In this document: piece after piece, positions 38,184 through 47,033 of the stretch
Layout: every line of letters starts with the position of its first letter
How positions within the stretch are numbered: the first letter of the stretch is position 1
Assembly: GCF_004799645.1 (NCBI RefSeq)
Contig: NZ_CP031305.1
Span: forward strand, 558,001-622,000
Source of the DNA: Natronorubrum bangense
Lineage (GTDB): Archaea; Halobacteriota; Halobacteria; Halobacteriales; Natrialbaceae
Direction: 5' to 3'
DNA length: 64,000 nt
The notes under the pieces: model-generated
What the model was told of the DNA's origin: nothing
Database searches by the model: none
The model's input: the letters and a program-made list of their open reading frames with translations, nothing else
Made by a program: the position numbers and the translations under genes

Positions 38184-38714
38184 ATGGCATCGTCGGTGGT
38201 GACTCTTTCCGTCACGACATGGCTTCGTGGCCTCTGGTCGTTCTACCGCCGTTATACCACCACTGCGGTTCATACGGCCGCGACGGCAGCGCTCGCGATC
38301 TTCGGCATTCTCGTGGTCGTCGATCCGTGGTTCGCGGTGGTTGCCATCGCCTGTTACATCGGTCCACCCCTCGTGCTGTACGTCCTCGCTGACGAGCCGG
38401 CGTCCGACGAGAGTGAGGAGGACGTGTTCGAGGAGTCGCCGTCGCCCCATGCCGATCGCACCGTCGACCCTGCGACAACGGAATCGGAGACGGGTGGCTC
38501 GAGTAGCACGGACGTTTTGGGACCGACCATGGACCGACCCACTGGTGACGGAGATACCGACAGCGATAGCGACGACGGAGACGCGGATTTCGACGGTGTC
38601 GGAACTGACACCGATTCTGACGCCGACGGGACCGACACCGATTTAGATCGTGACGATGGCGACACGGATTCGGACAGCGACGACGGTGATACCGACTCGG
38701 ACGCTGACGGCTGA
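38184..38714 (+). CDS. Small membrane protein with acidic Asp/Thr repeat tail
   Basis: A 176-aa protein of unknown function. Residues of about 20-70 contain two hydrophobic segments (AATAALAIFGILVVVD and AVVAIACYIGPPLVLYVLA). The rest is low-complexity acidic sequence dominated by Asp, Ser, Thr and Gly, with repeats of the D-S-D-D-G-D type at the C-terminus. ATG 38184 is divergent from the regulator gene with about 58 nt between the starts. The tail is likely exposed and highly hydrated, and might bind cations. Confidence 0.65.
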   Translation: MASSVVTLSVTTWLRGLWSFYRRYTTTAVHTAATAALAIFGILVVVDPWFAVVAIACYIGPPLVLYVLADEPASDESEEDVFEESPSPHADRTVDPATTESETGGSSSTDVLGPTMDRPTGDGDTDSDSDDGDADFDGVGTDTDSDADGTDTDLDRDDGDTDSDSDDGDTDSDADG

Positions 38715-38931
38715 TCAGTAGTTGCGTTCGTCGTTGGACGACTATGAAGACGACAACTGGCCGGGAGCGCGACTCGAGCGGACGCAAAGGTCCACTCAAC
38801 GGACAAAGGCAGGCTGTCGACAGTCACTCACCGCGAGCGAACGAAAGCGCGGTGCATCGCGCCGCGGAATGACGAACAGTCGAAGGCCGTGAGTCAGGGA
38901 GCGAGCGGGCCGACGACTGACTCGGTGCGAG

Positions 38932-39016
38932 TGATACGGTCTGCTACAACGAGTGACCGCCGATCACCCGCGGTAAGTCGGTGATCGGCGGTAATTGACT
39001 ACAACAGTCCGTATGA
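38932..39016. repeat. Near-palindromic intergenic element, copy 2
   Basis: An 85-bp element, TGATACGGTCTGCTACAACG to ACTACAACAGTCCGTATGA, matching copy 1 (23611-23696) over most of its length with compensating substitutions in the two arms (for example ACCGCCGATCAC facing GTGATCGGCGGT). Confidence 0.8.
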
Positions 39017-39063
39017 AACGAGCGGAGAGAAAGGAGGAGTGTTCTTCAACGTATTTTCGCCGA

Positions 39064-39083
39064 GGGCCGGCGTACGCCGGCCC
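39064..39083. repeat. Perfect 20-bp palindrome
   Basis: GGGCCGGCGTACGCCGGCCC is exactly self-complementary. It lies 20 nt past the acyl-CoA dehydrogenase stop and could form a strong RNA hairpin for that convergent transcript, but no T-run follows in the expected place. Confidence 0.75.
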
Positions 39084-39102
39084 GCAGAGCAAAACTTCGT
39101 CT

Positions 39103-40254
39103 CTAGAAGCCCTTGCCGAGCAGTTCGCGCGCGATGATGTTCTTCTGGATCTCGGTGGTTCCTTCGTAGATTTGGGTGATCTTCGAGTCGCGGTAGAGTC
39201 GCTCGACAGGGAAGTCGTTGACGTAGCCCGCACCGCCGTGGATCTGGACGGCCTCGTTCGTCGCGTCGACGGCAACGCGAGAGGCGTACTCCTTAGCCAT
39301 CGAGGCGAGTTTGGTGATGTCGTTGCCCTGATCGACGTTCCAGGCGGCCTTGTACGTCAGGTTGCGGGCGGCCTCGGTTTCGGTCGCGATGTCAGCGAGT
39401 TTGTGCTGGATGGCCTGGAACTCGCTGATCGGCTGGCCGAACTGTTCGCGGTCCTGGGCGTACTCGAGGGCTTCACGCAGTGCCCCTTTCGCGATGCCGA
39501 CACCCTGTGCGGCGACGCCGGTTCGGGTGGCATCGAAGAACTGCATCTGCTGCATGAACGCGGCGTCGCGGGTCCCGATGAGGTTTTCCTCGGGGACGCG
39601 GACGTCGTCGAGGATGAGTTCTGCCGTGTCCGAAGCCCGAATCCCCATCTTGCCGGTAATTTTGTCGGCCGAGAAGCCGTCGCGGTCGGACTCGACGACG
39701 ATCTGGCTGAAGCCGTTGTAGCGACCCTCGGCGTCGGGGTTGGTCTTACACAGCATGACGAAGAAGTCACCGACGGTCCCGTTGGTGATCCACATCTTGT
39801 TGCCGTTGACGACCCACTCGTCGCCGTCTTTCTCGGCGCGCGTCGAGACCGAGGAAACGTCCGACCCGGTGTCAGGTTCGGAGATTGCTGCCCCCGAAAT
39901 CTTCTCGCCCATCGCAACGGGCTCTAAGAAGCGCTCTTTCTGGTCTTCGGTCCCGAACTCCTGGATGGCTTCGGTCCCGAACGAACACGCCATAATCGAG
40001 AGCGCGATCCCGGGGTCGTAGGAGAACAGTTCCTCGGCGATGAGGACCGTCTCGAGCGTCGAGTAGCCCGCGCCACCGTACTCCATCGGGATCGACGAAC
40101 CGACCAGCCCCATCTCGGCGGCTTTGTCGACGATGTCGTGTGGGAATTTTTCGTCGACGTCGTACTCCTCTGCTGCAGGGACGATTTCGTTCTCGGCGAA
40201 TCGCTTGACTTCCTCGCGAATCTGCTCCTGTTCTTCGGTGAGACCGAATTCCAT
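39103..40254 (-). CDS. Acyl-CoA dehydrogenase
   Basis: FAD acyl-CoA dehydrogenase of normal length (383 aa), first oxidative step of beta-oxidation. The N-terminal helical domain ends in MEYGGAGYS. The FAD/substrate segment is [18 protein letters not shown] with the WITNG motif after it. The C-terminal domain has IHGGAGY and the catalytic-base region [18 protein letters not shown] (Glu near residue 362). It is divergent from the fused hydroxyacyl-CoA dehydrogenase gene, which probably acts in the same pathway. Confidence 0.93.
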   Translation of the reverse strand: MEFGLTEEQEQIREEVKRFAENEIVPAAEEYDVDEKFPHDIVDKAAEMGLVGSSIPMEYGGAGYSTLETVLIAEELFSYDPGIALSIMACSFGTEAIQEFGTEDQKERFLEPVAMGEKISGAAISEPDTGSDVSSVSTRAEKDGDEWVVNGNKMWITNGTVGDFFVMLCKTNPDAEGRYNGFSQIVVESDRDGFSADKITGKMGIRASDTAELILDDVRVPEENLIGTRDAAFMQQMQFFDATRTGVAAQGVGIAKGALREALEYAQDREQFGQPISEFQAIQHKLADIATETEAARNLTYKAAWNVDQGNDITKLASMAKEYASRVAVDATNEAVQIHGGAGYVNDFPVERLYRDSKITQIYEGTTEIQKNIIARELLGKGF

Positions 40255-40369
40255 GTCAACGAGTTCCTAGCCCACGGATAAAGAGTTTTGTAACCGACAG
40301 TAAACAGAACTATAGTTTTCTTGAGAAGATAGGGAAACGTTGAAAACCGTGCCGATTGGATGTATGCTC

Positions 40370-42352
40370 ATGGAGCTGGAAGACATCAACACCGTCGCAG
40401 TTCTCGGCGCAGGAAACATGGGTCACGGCATCGCGGAGGTCGTCGCGATGGCGGGCTACGATGTGAACATGCGCGACATCAAAGACGAGTTCGTCCAGAA
40501 CGGGTACGAACAGATCGAATGGTCGCTCGACAAACTCGCCGAGAACGACCAGCTTACCCAGGAGGAAGCTGACGCCACCTTAGAGCGGATCACGCCGCTT
40601 GTGGACATGGGAGAAGCCTGTGGCGACGCGGATGTCGTCATCGAGGCCGTCCCAGAGCAGATGGAGATAAAAAAAGACGTCTACACCGAACTCGAGGACG
40701 TCGCGCCCGATCGGGCCATTTTCGCGACGAACACCTCGAGTCTCTCGATCACGGATCTCTCGGAGTTTACCGACCGAGCGGAAGAGTTCTGTGGGATGCA
40801 CTTTTTCAACCCGCCGATCCGGATGGACCTCGTCGAGGTCATCTCCGGTGGGCACACCGACGACGCCACGCTCGACGTCATCGAGGCGTTCGCGGAGGAT
40901 ATCGGGAAGACGCCGGTTCGCGTCCGCAAGGACGTCCCCGGCTTCATCGTCAACCGCATTCTCGTCCCGCTGATGAACGAGGCTGCGTGGCTCGTCGAAG
41001 ACGACGTCGCGACGATCGAAGAGGTCGACGCAACGACGAAGTTCGACATCGGACTGCCGATGGGGAGTTTCGAGCTGGCGGACTACGTCGGCGTCGACGT
41101 CGGCTATCACGTCCTCGACTACATGCACGATGTTGCTGGCGATCGCTACGAGCCGTCGCCAACGCTGAAAGCGAAAGTCGACGACGAGGAGTTCGGTCAG
41201 AAGTCCGGTAAAGGCTTCTACGACTACGAGGACGGTGACGGCGCGGACGTCTCGATGGACGACGACCTGTTCAGCGAGACCGTCAAAGAGCGCCTGCTCG
41301 CCGTGCTCGCAAACGAAGTCGCCTACCTCGTCGGTGACGACGTCGCCTCACCCGAGGAGATCGACACTGCCGTCAAACTCGGCGGCCGCTGGCCGAAAGG
41401 CCCCGCGAAGTTCGCCGATGAGTATGGGGTCGAAACGCTCGCCAACACGCTCGAGGACGCCTACGAGGAAACCGAGCATCCCCGCTACGAGCCGTTCGAC
41501 TACCTCGAGACCGTCGTCGAGGAAGGTGGCTTCTACGATGACGCGGACGAGGAAGACGGCGCAGTGGAGTTCGACACGATCGAGCTGACCTACCCCGGCG
41601 ACAAGGTCGCACAGATCGAACTCAACCGGCCCCAGCAGATGAACTCCATCAGTCTGGAACTCATCGAGGAACTCGACGCCGCGATCGATCTCCTCGAGGA
41701 CGACGACAGCGTGCGCGCGCTCCTGTTGACGGGTGCTGGCTCGAAGGCGTTCTCTGCGGGTGCAGACTTCATGAGTATCGCCGGCGGTGGGGCAGATCCG
41801 TTCGAGGCAGTCGAGCTTTCGAAACACGGTCAGGAGACGTTCGGTCGTCTCGAGGAGATCGAGATGCCGGTCGTCGCCGCGATCGACGGCTACTGTCTCG
41901 GCGGCGGGATGGAACTCGCGACGTGTGCCGATATCAGGATCGCGACCTCGCGCTCGGAGTTCGGCCAGCCGGAGTTCGACCTCGGCCTGCTGCCGGGGTG
42001 GGGCGGGACCCAGCGTCTCCAGCGCATCGTCGGTATGGGCCGTGCAAAAGAGATCATCTTCACGGCAGAGCGGTTCCCCGCCGAGGAGATGGCCGAGTTC
42101 GGGTTCGTCAACGAGGTCGTCGAACCGGACGCATTCGAGACGGCCGCACACGACTATGCCGCAAAACTCGCAGGCGGGCCACCGCTTGCGATGCGCTTTA
42201 CCAAACGCGCGATGCACAAAGGCTGGGACAACCACGAAGCCGGTCTCGAGGTCGAATCGATGGGCTTCGGCCACGTCGTCAACTCCGAGGACGTTCACGA
42301 GGGCATCAACGCCTTCTTCGGTGACGACGATCCCGAGTTCGAAGGGAAGTAA
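40370..42352 (+). CDS. Bifunctional 3-hydroxyacyl-CoA dehydrogenase/enoyl-CoA hydratase
   Basis: A 660-aa fusion that carries out steps two and three of beta-oxidation. Residues 1-390 are a 3-hydroxyacyl-CoA dehydrogenase: NAD motif VLGAGNMGHGIA near residue 9, HFFNPPIRMDLVEV with the catalytic His, and two C-terminal dimer domains (SGKGFYDYEDGD). Residues of about 405-660 are an enoyl-CoA hydratase (crotonase), with SAGADFMS forming an oxyanion hole, CLGGGMELATCADIRIA, and LLPGWGGTQRL. The order (dehydrogenase first) is that of haloarchaeal fusions, opposite to bacterial FadB. ATG 40370 (MELEDINTVAV) is the preferred start; ATG 40364 and a TTG at 40340 are in frame upstream. Confidence 0.93.
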   Translation: MELEDINTVAVLGAGNMGHGIAEVVAMAGYDVNMRDIKDEFVQNGYEQIEWSLDKLAENDQLTQEEADATLERITPLVDMGEACGDADVVIEAVPEQMEIKKDVYTELEDVAPDRAIFATNTSSLSITDLSEFTDRAEEFCGMHFFNPPIRMDLVEVISGGHTDDATLDVIEAFAEDIGKTPVRVRKDVPGFIVNRILVPLMNEAAWLVEDDVATIEEVDATTKFDIGLPMGSFELADYVGVDVGYHVLDYMHDVAGDRYEPSPTLKAKVDDEEFGQKSGKGFYDYEDGDGADVSMDDDLFSETVKERLLAVLANEVAYLVGDDVASPEEIDTAVKLGGRWPKGPAKFADEYGVETLANTLEDAYEETEHPRYEPFDYLETVVEEGGFYDDADEEDGAVEFDTIELTYPGDKVAQIELNRPQQMNSISLELIEELDAAIDLLEDDDSVRALLLTGAGSKAFSAGADFMSIAGGGADPFEAVELSKHGQETFGRLEEIEMPVVAAIDGYCLGGGMELATCADIRIATSRSEFGQPEFDLGLLPGWGGTQRLQRIVGMGRAKEIIFTAERFPAEEMAEFGFVNEVVEPDAFETAAHDYAAKLAGGPPLAMRFTKRAMHKGWDNHEAGLEVESMGFGHVVNSEDVHEGINAFFGDDDPEFEGK

Positions 42353-42476
42353 CACAGCACCGACACCACTAACGGGGCTTCCGACGCCGGCCCCTGCTGT
42401 CAGTAGCTGAATGACAACACACCATCTGGTCGCGAGATTTATCACCCGGAGGGACTATTGATGACCCGTGGCTCCA

Positions 42477-42509
42477 ATGGATGATGAGAACGGAGGGGGC
42501 AGCCGATGA
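42477..42509 (+). other. Short upstream open frame overlapping the response regulator start
   Basis: An 11-codon frame (MDDENGGGSR) begins ATG 42477 and its TGA overlaps the regulator's ATG at 42506 as ATGA. GGAGG at 42492-42496 could be a Shine-Dalgarno site for the regulator itself. Coding potential of the peptide is unproven. Confidence 0.3.
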
Positions 42510-43078
42510 GTGAGATGCTCGAGGTGCTCGTCGTCGACGACGAAGCGCGTCTCGCAGACCTGTTTGCTGCATGGCTCGAGACTGAATGGATTGTTGACAC
42601 AGCCTACGACGGTTCGGAGGCGCTCGAGAAGATGAGCGACGCCGTTGAAATCGTCTTGTTGGACCGGCGGATGCCGGGACTCTCCGGCGACGAAGTCTTG
42701 TCCCAGATCAGAGCGCACGGCTACGACTCGCGGGTCGTGATGGTAACCGCAGTCGATCCTGACTTCGATATCATCGAGATGGGGTTCGACGACTATCTCG
42801 TCAAACCGGTCTCAAAAGACGAGCTCGTCGAGATCGTCGGCACCGTTATTGACCGATCGGCGTACGAATCACACATCCGAGAGTACTACGCGCTCGTCTC
42901 GAAGAAAGCATTACTCGAGTCTGAAAAGGCAGCGCACGAACTCGAGACCAACGACGAGTATCAACAGCTCTGTGAACGCGTCACTGATCTCGAGGCCAGT
43001 ATCGACGAGACGGTTTCGGAAATGCGCACCCACGACGACTTCGTCGATGCGTTCCAGGACCTACAGCCCGAGAACTGA
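42506..43078 (+). CDS. Response regulator with HalX domain
   Basis: Two-component receiver (190 aa) common in haloarchaea. Residues 1-120 are a receiver domain: acidic pocket VVDDEARL, phosphoacceptor Asp in VLLDRRMPG (residue about 53), and Lys in YLVKPVSKDE. Residues of about 125-190 are the coiled HalX domain (YYALVSKKALLESEKAAHELE, then DLEASIDETV). It has no DNA-binding domain, so output is probably through protein contacts. The nearest histidine kinase gene is at 47034. Confidence 0.9.
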   Translation: MSEMLEVLVVDDEARLADLFAAWLETEWIVDTAYDGSEALEKMSDAVEIVLLDRRMPGLSGDEVLSQIRAHGYDSRVVMVTAVDPDFDIIEMGFDDYLVKPVSKDELVEIVGTVIDRSAYESHIREYYALVSKKALLESEKAAHELETNDEYQQLCERVTDLEASIDETVSEMRTHDDFVDAFQDLQPEN

Positions 43079-43239
43079 GCCATCGACCGGCTCGCAGCTA
43101 GCCCAGCCCCCCGTTCTCTCTTAGTCGCGGGATCGTCCGTCTCGGCAGCGACTGTTTCAACCGGCCGGTGTCGAGGTTTATTTCGCCATGGTCACCGTGG
43201 AGTGCGGCCTCGAGACCGCCTGTCGACGCCGGGTTTGGC

Positions 43240-44391
43240 CTATGGCGCTTGGCCGTAAATCAGGTTTCGCTGGATTTCGTTTGCGCCCTCGTAGATGACG
43301 GGAATTCGGGCATCGCGGAAGGCGCGAGCGATCCGTCGGTCGTCAAGAACTGAACGGCCGCCATGAAACTGCATTCCCTGTTCGGAGATGTCGACGGCAG
43401 CCTCCGTTGCACTCGTCTTTGCCAGTGCCGCCCAGTAGCCCGCGTTCTCACCGTTCTCGACCTTTTCGCAGGCTCGCCAGGTGAGCGCTCGAGAACGTTC
43501 GAACTCGAGCAGCATATCCGCGAGGCCGTGTTGAACTGCCTGAAACTCGTTGATCGTCCGGCCGAACTCCTCACGGTCGTGGACGAACTCCCAGGTTTCT
43601 TCGATGGCGGCCGCAGCGAGGCCGAGTCCGTGGCCAGAGACGATGACTCGCCCGTGGTTGAAAAACTCCGCGACCATCCAGAAGCCTGCGCCCTCGGAAC
43701 CGATCAGGTTTTCCGCAGGGATTCGACAGTCATCGAACTCGACGTGTGCCTGCTTGGAGGCACGCATCGCCATCTTCTCCGGAATGTGCTCGGCCTCGTA
43801 ACCCTCGGTGTCGGTGGGGACGATGAACATCGAGTGGTTTCCATAGCGGTTGTCTTCATCGTCACCCGTTCGGGCGTAGACCGTGACCCAGTCAGCTTCG
43901 ACGCCGTTGCCGATCCAGTACTTCTCGCCGTTTAGGACGTACTCGTCGCCGTCTTTTTCAGCTGTCGTCTGCATTCCGGCGAGATCACTGCCCGTTTCGG
44001 GTTCCGATACTGCGAGTCCAGAGCGCTGTGTCCCCTCCGCAACCGGCCGGATATACTCCTCACACTGTTCGTCAGAGCCGTACTTGTAGGTGATTTCACA
44101 GCCGAAACTCGCCAGTTGCAGCGTCAACGCGATCCCGGCATCCGCTCGATAGAACTCTTCTGTCAGTGCAAGTAACTGTGGGAGGTCGAGCCCGCGTCCG
44201 CCCCACTTCTCCGGAATATCCTGTGCGACGAGATTCGCTTCCTGGCCTGCCTCGAGGATCTCTTCGGGGTACGTTCCCGCCTGAAAATGCTCCTGTGCGT
44301 TGGGTTCGATGTGTTCGCGTGCGAACTCGCGTGCCTCGGCTTTGATTTCGCGTGCGTGCTCCGGGACAATGCTATCCTCGAGTAGTTCCAT
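43240..44391 (-). CDS. Acyl-CoA dehydrogenase
   Basis: Second acyl-CoA dehydrogenase (383 aa). FAD-binding and substrate segments include RSGLAVSEPETGSDLAGMQTT and YWIGNG, followed by QFHGGRSVLDDRR and IPVIYEGANEIQRNLIYGQ at the catalytic-base end. It has only moderate similarity by eye to the paralogue at 39103-40254 and probably differs in chain length or branched substrate. It stands alone, facing the response regulator. Confidence 0.9.
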   Translation of the reverse strand: MELLEDSIVPEHAREIKAEAREFAREHIEPNAQEHFQAGTYPEEILEAGQEANLVAQDIPEKWGGRGLDLPQLLALTEEFYRADAGIALTLQLASFGCEITYKYGSDEQCEEYIRPVAEGTQRSGLAVSEPETGSDLAGMQTTAEKDGDEYVLNGEKYWIGNGVEADWVTVYARTGDDEDNRYGNHSMFIVPTDTEGYEAEHIPEKMAMRASKQAHVEFDDCRIPAENLIGSEGAGFWMVAEFFNHGRVIVSGHGLGLAAAAIEETWEFVHDREEFGRTINEFQAVQHGLADMLLEFERSRALTWRACEKVENGENAGYWAALAKTSATEAAVDISEQGMQFHGGRSVLDDRRIARAFRDARIPVIYEGANEIQRNLIYGQAP

Positions 44392-44526
44392 AACGTGTCA
44401 TACGGTAGCACTGTTGATATAGCCGTGGGGTAACTGTGTAAGGCCGCACACGACGGTTCAACAGGCTGTTATGGGTTACTCACGGGCCGACAGACAACGA
44501 GCAGGAACTGCCGTTCACTCGAGCGC

Positions 44527-44904
44527 TCAGCCGGCAAACCCCGACAACAGCCAGTCGCCGTCACCATCCTCGTCGTCTCCGATACTCGGCGCGCTGACGA
44601 GCACGAACGCGCTTTCCTCGTCCCCGTTGCGGATCTGGCGTGTCGACTCCGGTGGGATCCAGAGTGCGTCTCCCGTCTCCATCGACACTGGGTCGTCGTC
44701 GACGATTACGGTCGCCTCGCCTTCGATGAGCACGTAGACTTCTTCGTGGTCGTTGTCCGTGTGGTCGTGTGGCTTGCTGTTCCAGCCCGGATCACACCGC
44801 GCCACCGTCACACCCACCCGCTCGGTCTCGAGTGGATCACTCAAAAAGTGCATCGCACTCGAGACTTGGTCGACCTCCTCGTAGTTCACCTTCCGGTAGC
44901 TCAT
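44527..44904 (-). CDS. Cupin-domain protein
   Basis: Single cupin domain, 125 aa. Motif 1 is KPHDHTDNDHEEVYVLIEGE, which contains the usual two His and a Glu for metal binding; motif 2 is GDALWIPPESTRQIRNG, in which the expected His is Thr, so metal coordination is incomplete. The C-terminus has a DDEDGDGDW acidic stretch. ATG 44904 (MSYRKVNYEE) fits related proteins. Possible role: small-molecule sensing or sugar/carboxylate binding. No partner gene is evident. Confidence 0.82.
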   Translation of the reverse strand: MSYRKVNYEEVDQVSSAMHFLSDPLETERVGVTVARCDPGWNSKPHDHTDNDHEEVYVLIEGEATVIVDDDPVSMETGDALWIPPESTRQIRNGDEESAFVLVSAPSIGDDEDGDGDWLLSGFAG

Positions 44905-45019
44905 GCCTGAGTCTTCGATGGGCAAACGGTAAAACAATACTGTTCGCTCGAAGTGCGTGATAAATTCGCCGTCTCAGCTGCCGAAACCGATTGTGTCTCC
45001 CGTCAGCGGTTCGACGGTC

Positions 45020-45448
45020 TTAGCTGTCTTGTGAAATCGGGTCGAAGCTATCGACGGGAATCACCGAGTAGTCGACCGTCAGCGCATCTTTGGTTGCTCG
45101 GATCTTTCCGACGAACGTCGAGATATCCTCGAGTTCGCCCTCGAGGACGAACAGTTCCATACAGTAGTGATCGCCGACGTGGCTGTGGAAGTTCGAGGCG
45201 ACGAGGTCCTCGTGTTCGTGACGGAGATGCATCATTCGCTCTTCGACGCTGGTCGTCTCGTAATCGAACAACACCGTAACGATTCCCATCAGCTCTCGAT
45301 CCTCGAGGCGAGTGTCCTCGAACTCGCCAAGGAGGTTCCGAGAGGCCTCTCGGACGACTTCGCTGCGGCCAGTATAGCCGTGTTCGTCTGCGAACTGGTC
45401 GAGTCGCTCGAGGAGTTCGTCCGGCATGGAGACGCTTACGACTGCCAT
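45020..45448 (-). CDS. nikR: NikR-type nickel-responsive regulator (CopG/RHH family)
   Basis: 142-aa repressor. Residues 1-45 are a ribbon-helix-helix ([34 protein letters not shown]). Residues 55-135 are the ACT-like NikR C-domain. High-affinity Ni ligands match the pattern His ... H-x-H-x5-C: HEHED, then [14 protein letters not shown] 45448 follows minus-strand TATA-like sequence. It would repress nickel or other metal uptake when Ni is abundant. No nickel transporter is adjacent; a TctA fragment lies just upstream. Confidence 0.87.
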   Translation of the reverse strand: MAVVSVSMPDELLERLDQFADEHGYTGRSEVVREASRNLLGEFEDTRLEDRELMGIVTVLFDYETTSVEERMMHLRHEHEDLVASNFHSHVGDHYCMELFVLEGELEDISTFVGKIRATKDALTVDYSVIPVDSFDPISQDS

Positions 45449-45478
45449 ATAATAACTGAGCGCCGTTAGAATAATAAC
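45449..45478 (-). promoter_or_regulatory. Direct-repeat operator/promoter of nikR
   Basis: ATAATAAC occurs at 45449-45456 and again at 45471-45478 (22 bp apart). On the minus strand these are GTTATTAT copies, one at the TATA position and one touching the start codon. The arrangement suggests an autoregulatory site. Confidence 0.4.
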
Positions 45479-45565
45479 CTTTATCATATCAACGGCTGGT
45501 GTCCGATTGATTACGGTACTGAATTTCAAACGTCGGACGGTGAAACGTGCCGTTGGGAGAAGCGC

Positions 45566-45790
45566 CTACGTTCGCTTGAGTAGCCGGCTCAGATATGGCT
45601 TGATAAGCGGGCCCATGACGAGCAGGAAGATGACCGTCGAGAGACCGAGTGCAAGCGGCTGGTCTGGACTGACGAAAATCGCCCACGAACCATCAGAGAG
45701 CTGTAACGATCGGTCCAGATTTTCCTCGGCCGTGACGCCGAGGACGACGCCTAACACGAGGGCGATGATCGAGTAGTTGTACATCTTCAT
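45566..45790 (-). pseudogene. C-terminal fragment of a TctA-type tricarboxylate transporter
   Basis: A 74-aa frame with two membrane segments. It matches the last part of TctA of the tripartite tricarboxylate transporter: ALVLGVVLG...EENLDRSLQL, then DGSWAIFVSPDQPLALGL. Full TctA proteins are about 500 aa; the first 85% is absent. Its first codons (MKMYNY) correspond to the interior of a normal protein, so it is a deletion remnant rather than a real start. ATCTTCAT occurs at 45783-45790 and again about 17 bp later, which may mark the deletion edge. It could still be translated as a tiny membrane protein. Confidence 0.7.
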
Positions 45791-46074
45791 GTAGTAGCTT
45801 GTCTACAATCTTCATAACATATCTATGATATTGTCATATTTTAGTTCGATAGAATACGTTTACACGCTAATATCCTTCTTATCTTAGATTCGATCCCAGA
45901 AAACCCGTGGTAACTGAACGGTTGTGATGCCACGATAACAACAGGCATTCGCGGGTTGGGACAAACGAGCGCTTCCGCTCGAGTTCCAGAAACGATCTCT
46001 ATCAGTGTCATGAACGCGATCTGTCGGTTACCCAAAGTACCCAACGTTTTGCACGTTGCGGCCGAAGAGAAGAT

Positions 46075-46899
46075 ATGTACCTTCCAGAGCGTGCCTGGCC
46101 AGAGATCGGCGAGTACGTCGCGGACGAATCGCTCGCTGTCGTTCCACTCGGCTCGACCGAACAACACGGCCCCCATCTTCCGGAAGGCACCGACCACATG
46201 ATCGCCGAGGCGCTCGCCCGGGAGGCGACCGATCGGACGGGGTATCTCTGCACGCCGCCGGTTCAGATCGGCGTCAGCTCCCACCACCGCCAGTTTCACG
46301 GGACGATGTGGGTCGAGCCGCAGGTGTTTCGGGATTTCGTCGAGAGTTTCTCGCGGAATCTTACTTACCACGGAATCGACCGGATCGTCTACGTCAACGC
46401 CCACGGAGGGAACGTCGCCCACCTTCGGGAGGTCGGCCGACGGCTCCACGACGATAACACGGCCTACGCCATCGAGTGGATGTGGAACGAATCGATTCCC
46501 GGCCTGATCGAGGAGGTTTTCGAGACGCCTGGCCCCCACGGCGGCCCCAAGGAAACGGCGATGATCATGCATATCGCCGAGAATCTTGTGCGTGAGGACC
46601 GCCTCGAGGACGCTCGCGACGGCGGCGCAGTGTTCGATTACGACGCCGAACGAGTCCACGGCGCGACCACGTTCTACGACTCGATCGAGAACAGTCAAAA
46701 CGGCGTCTTCGGCGATCAAACGGACGCAACGCCCGAAATCGGCGAACAGCTGTTCGAGGCCGCCTCGGACCAGCTCGTGGCATTACTCGAGTGGCTCGAC
46801 GACCAGCCGCTCGAGTCGCTCATGCCCGATCCACATGTCGAGCCCCAGCCCGGACGTGGTCGCGGTCAGAGTTTCGACCGAACGCAGTCACAGCGGTGA
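46075..46899 (+). CDS. Creatininase-family amidohydrolase
   Basis: A 274-aa metal hydrolase of the creatininase superfamily, whose archaeal members include the formamide hydrolase ArfB of riboflavin/F420 synthesis as well as creatininase-like enzymes. The metal-binding parts are PLGSTEQHGPHLPEGTDH near residue 25, then YVNAHGGNVAHL, and GPHGGPKETAMIMH. The C-terminal 30 residues form a Pro/Arg/Gln-rich tail without similarity. No flavin-biosynthesis neighbour is present, so the exact substrate is uncertain. Confidence 0.82.
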   Translation: MYLPERAWPEIGEYVADESLAVVPLGSTEQHGPHLPEGTDHMIAEALAREATDRTGYLCTPPVQIGVSSHHRQFHGTMWVEPQVFRDFVESFSRNLTYHGIDRIVYVNAHGGNVAHLREVGRRLHDDNTAYAIEWMWNESIPGLIEEVFETPGPHGGPKETAMIMHIAENLVREDRLEDARDGGAVFDYDAERVHGATTFYDSIENSQNGVFGDQTDATPEIGEQLFEAASDQLVALLEWLDDQPLESLMPDPHVEPQPGRGRGQSFDRTQSQR

Positions 46900-47033
46900 T
46901 CCTGACAGGAAATGAGTGGTTCGACGACAGCACAAGCGTCGCGACACGGTAAACAGCGGCCAAGCTGCACAGCCGCGACCAGATCTGTCAGGTGGACGCT
47001 AGACTTATGCGTCTAAGTGGCCTGATGCGGACA

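Larger units (their letters stand above)
38715..39102. other. Intergenic region with a palindromic element and a perfect hairpin
   Basis: About 390 bp between convergent genes. It contains the second full copy of the near-palindromic element (38932-39016) and a perfect 20-bp palindrome at 39064-39083. No coding sequence is supported. Confidence 0.6.

Noticed and set aside
41348..42445. 365-aa minus-strand frame across the enoyl-CoA hydratase part
   Set aside because: No recognisable domain, and the opposite strand shows clear crotonase motifs.
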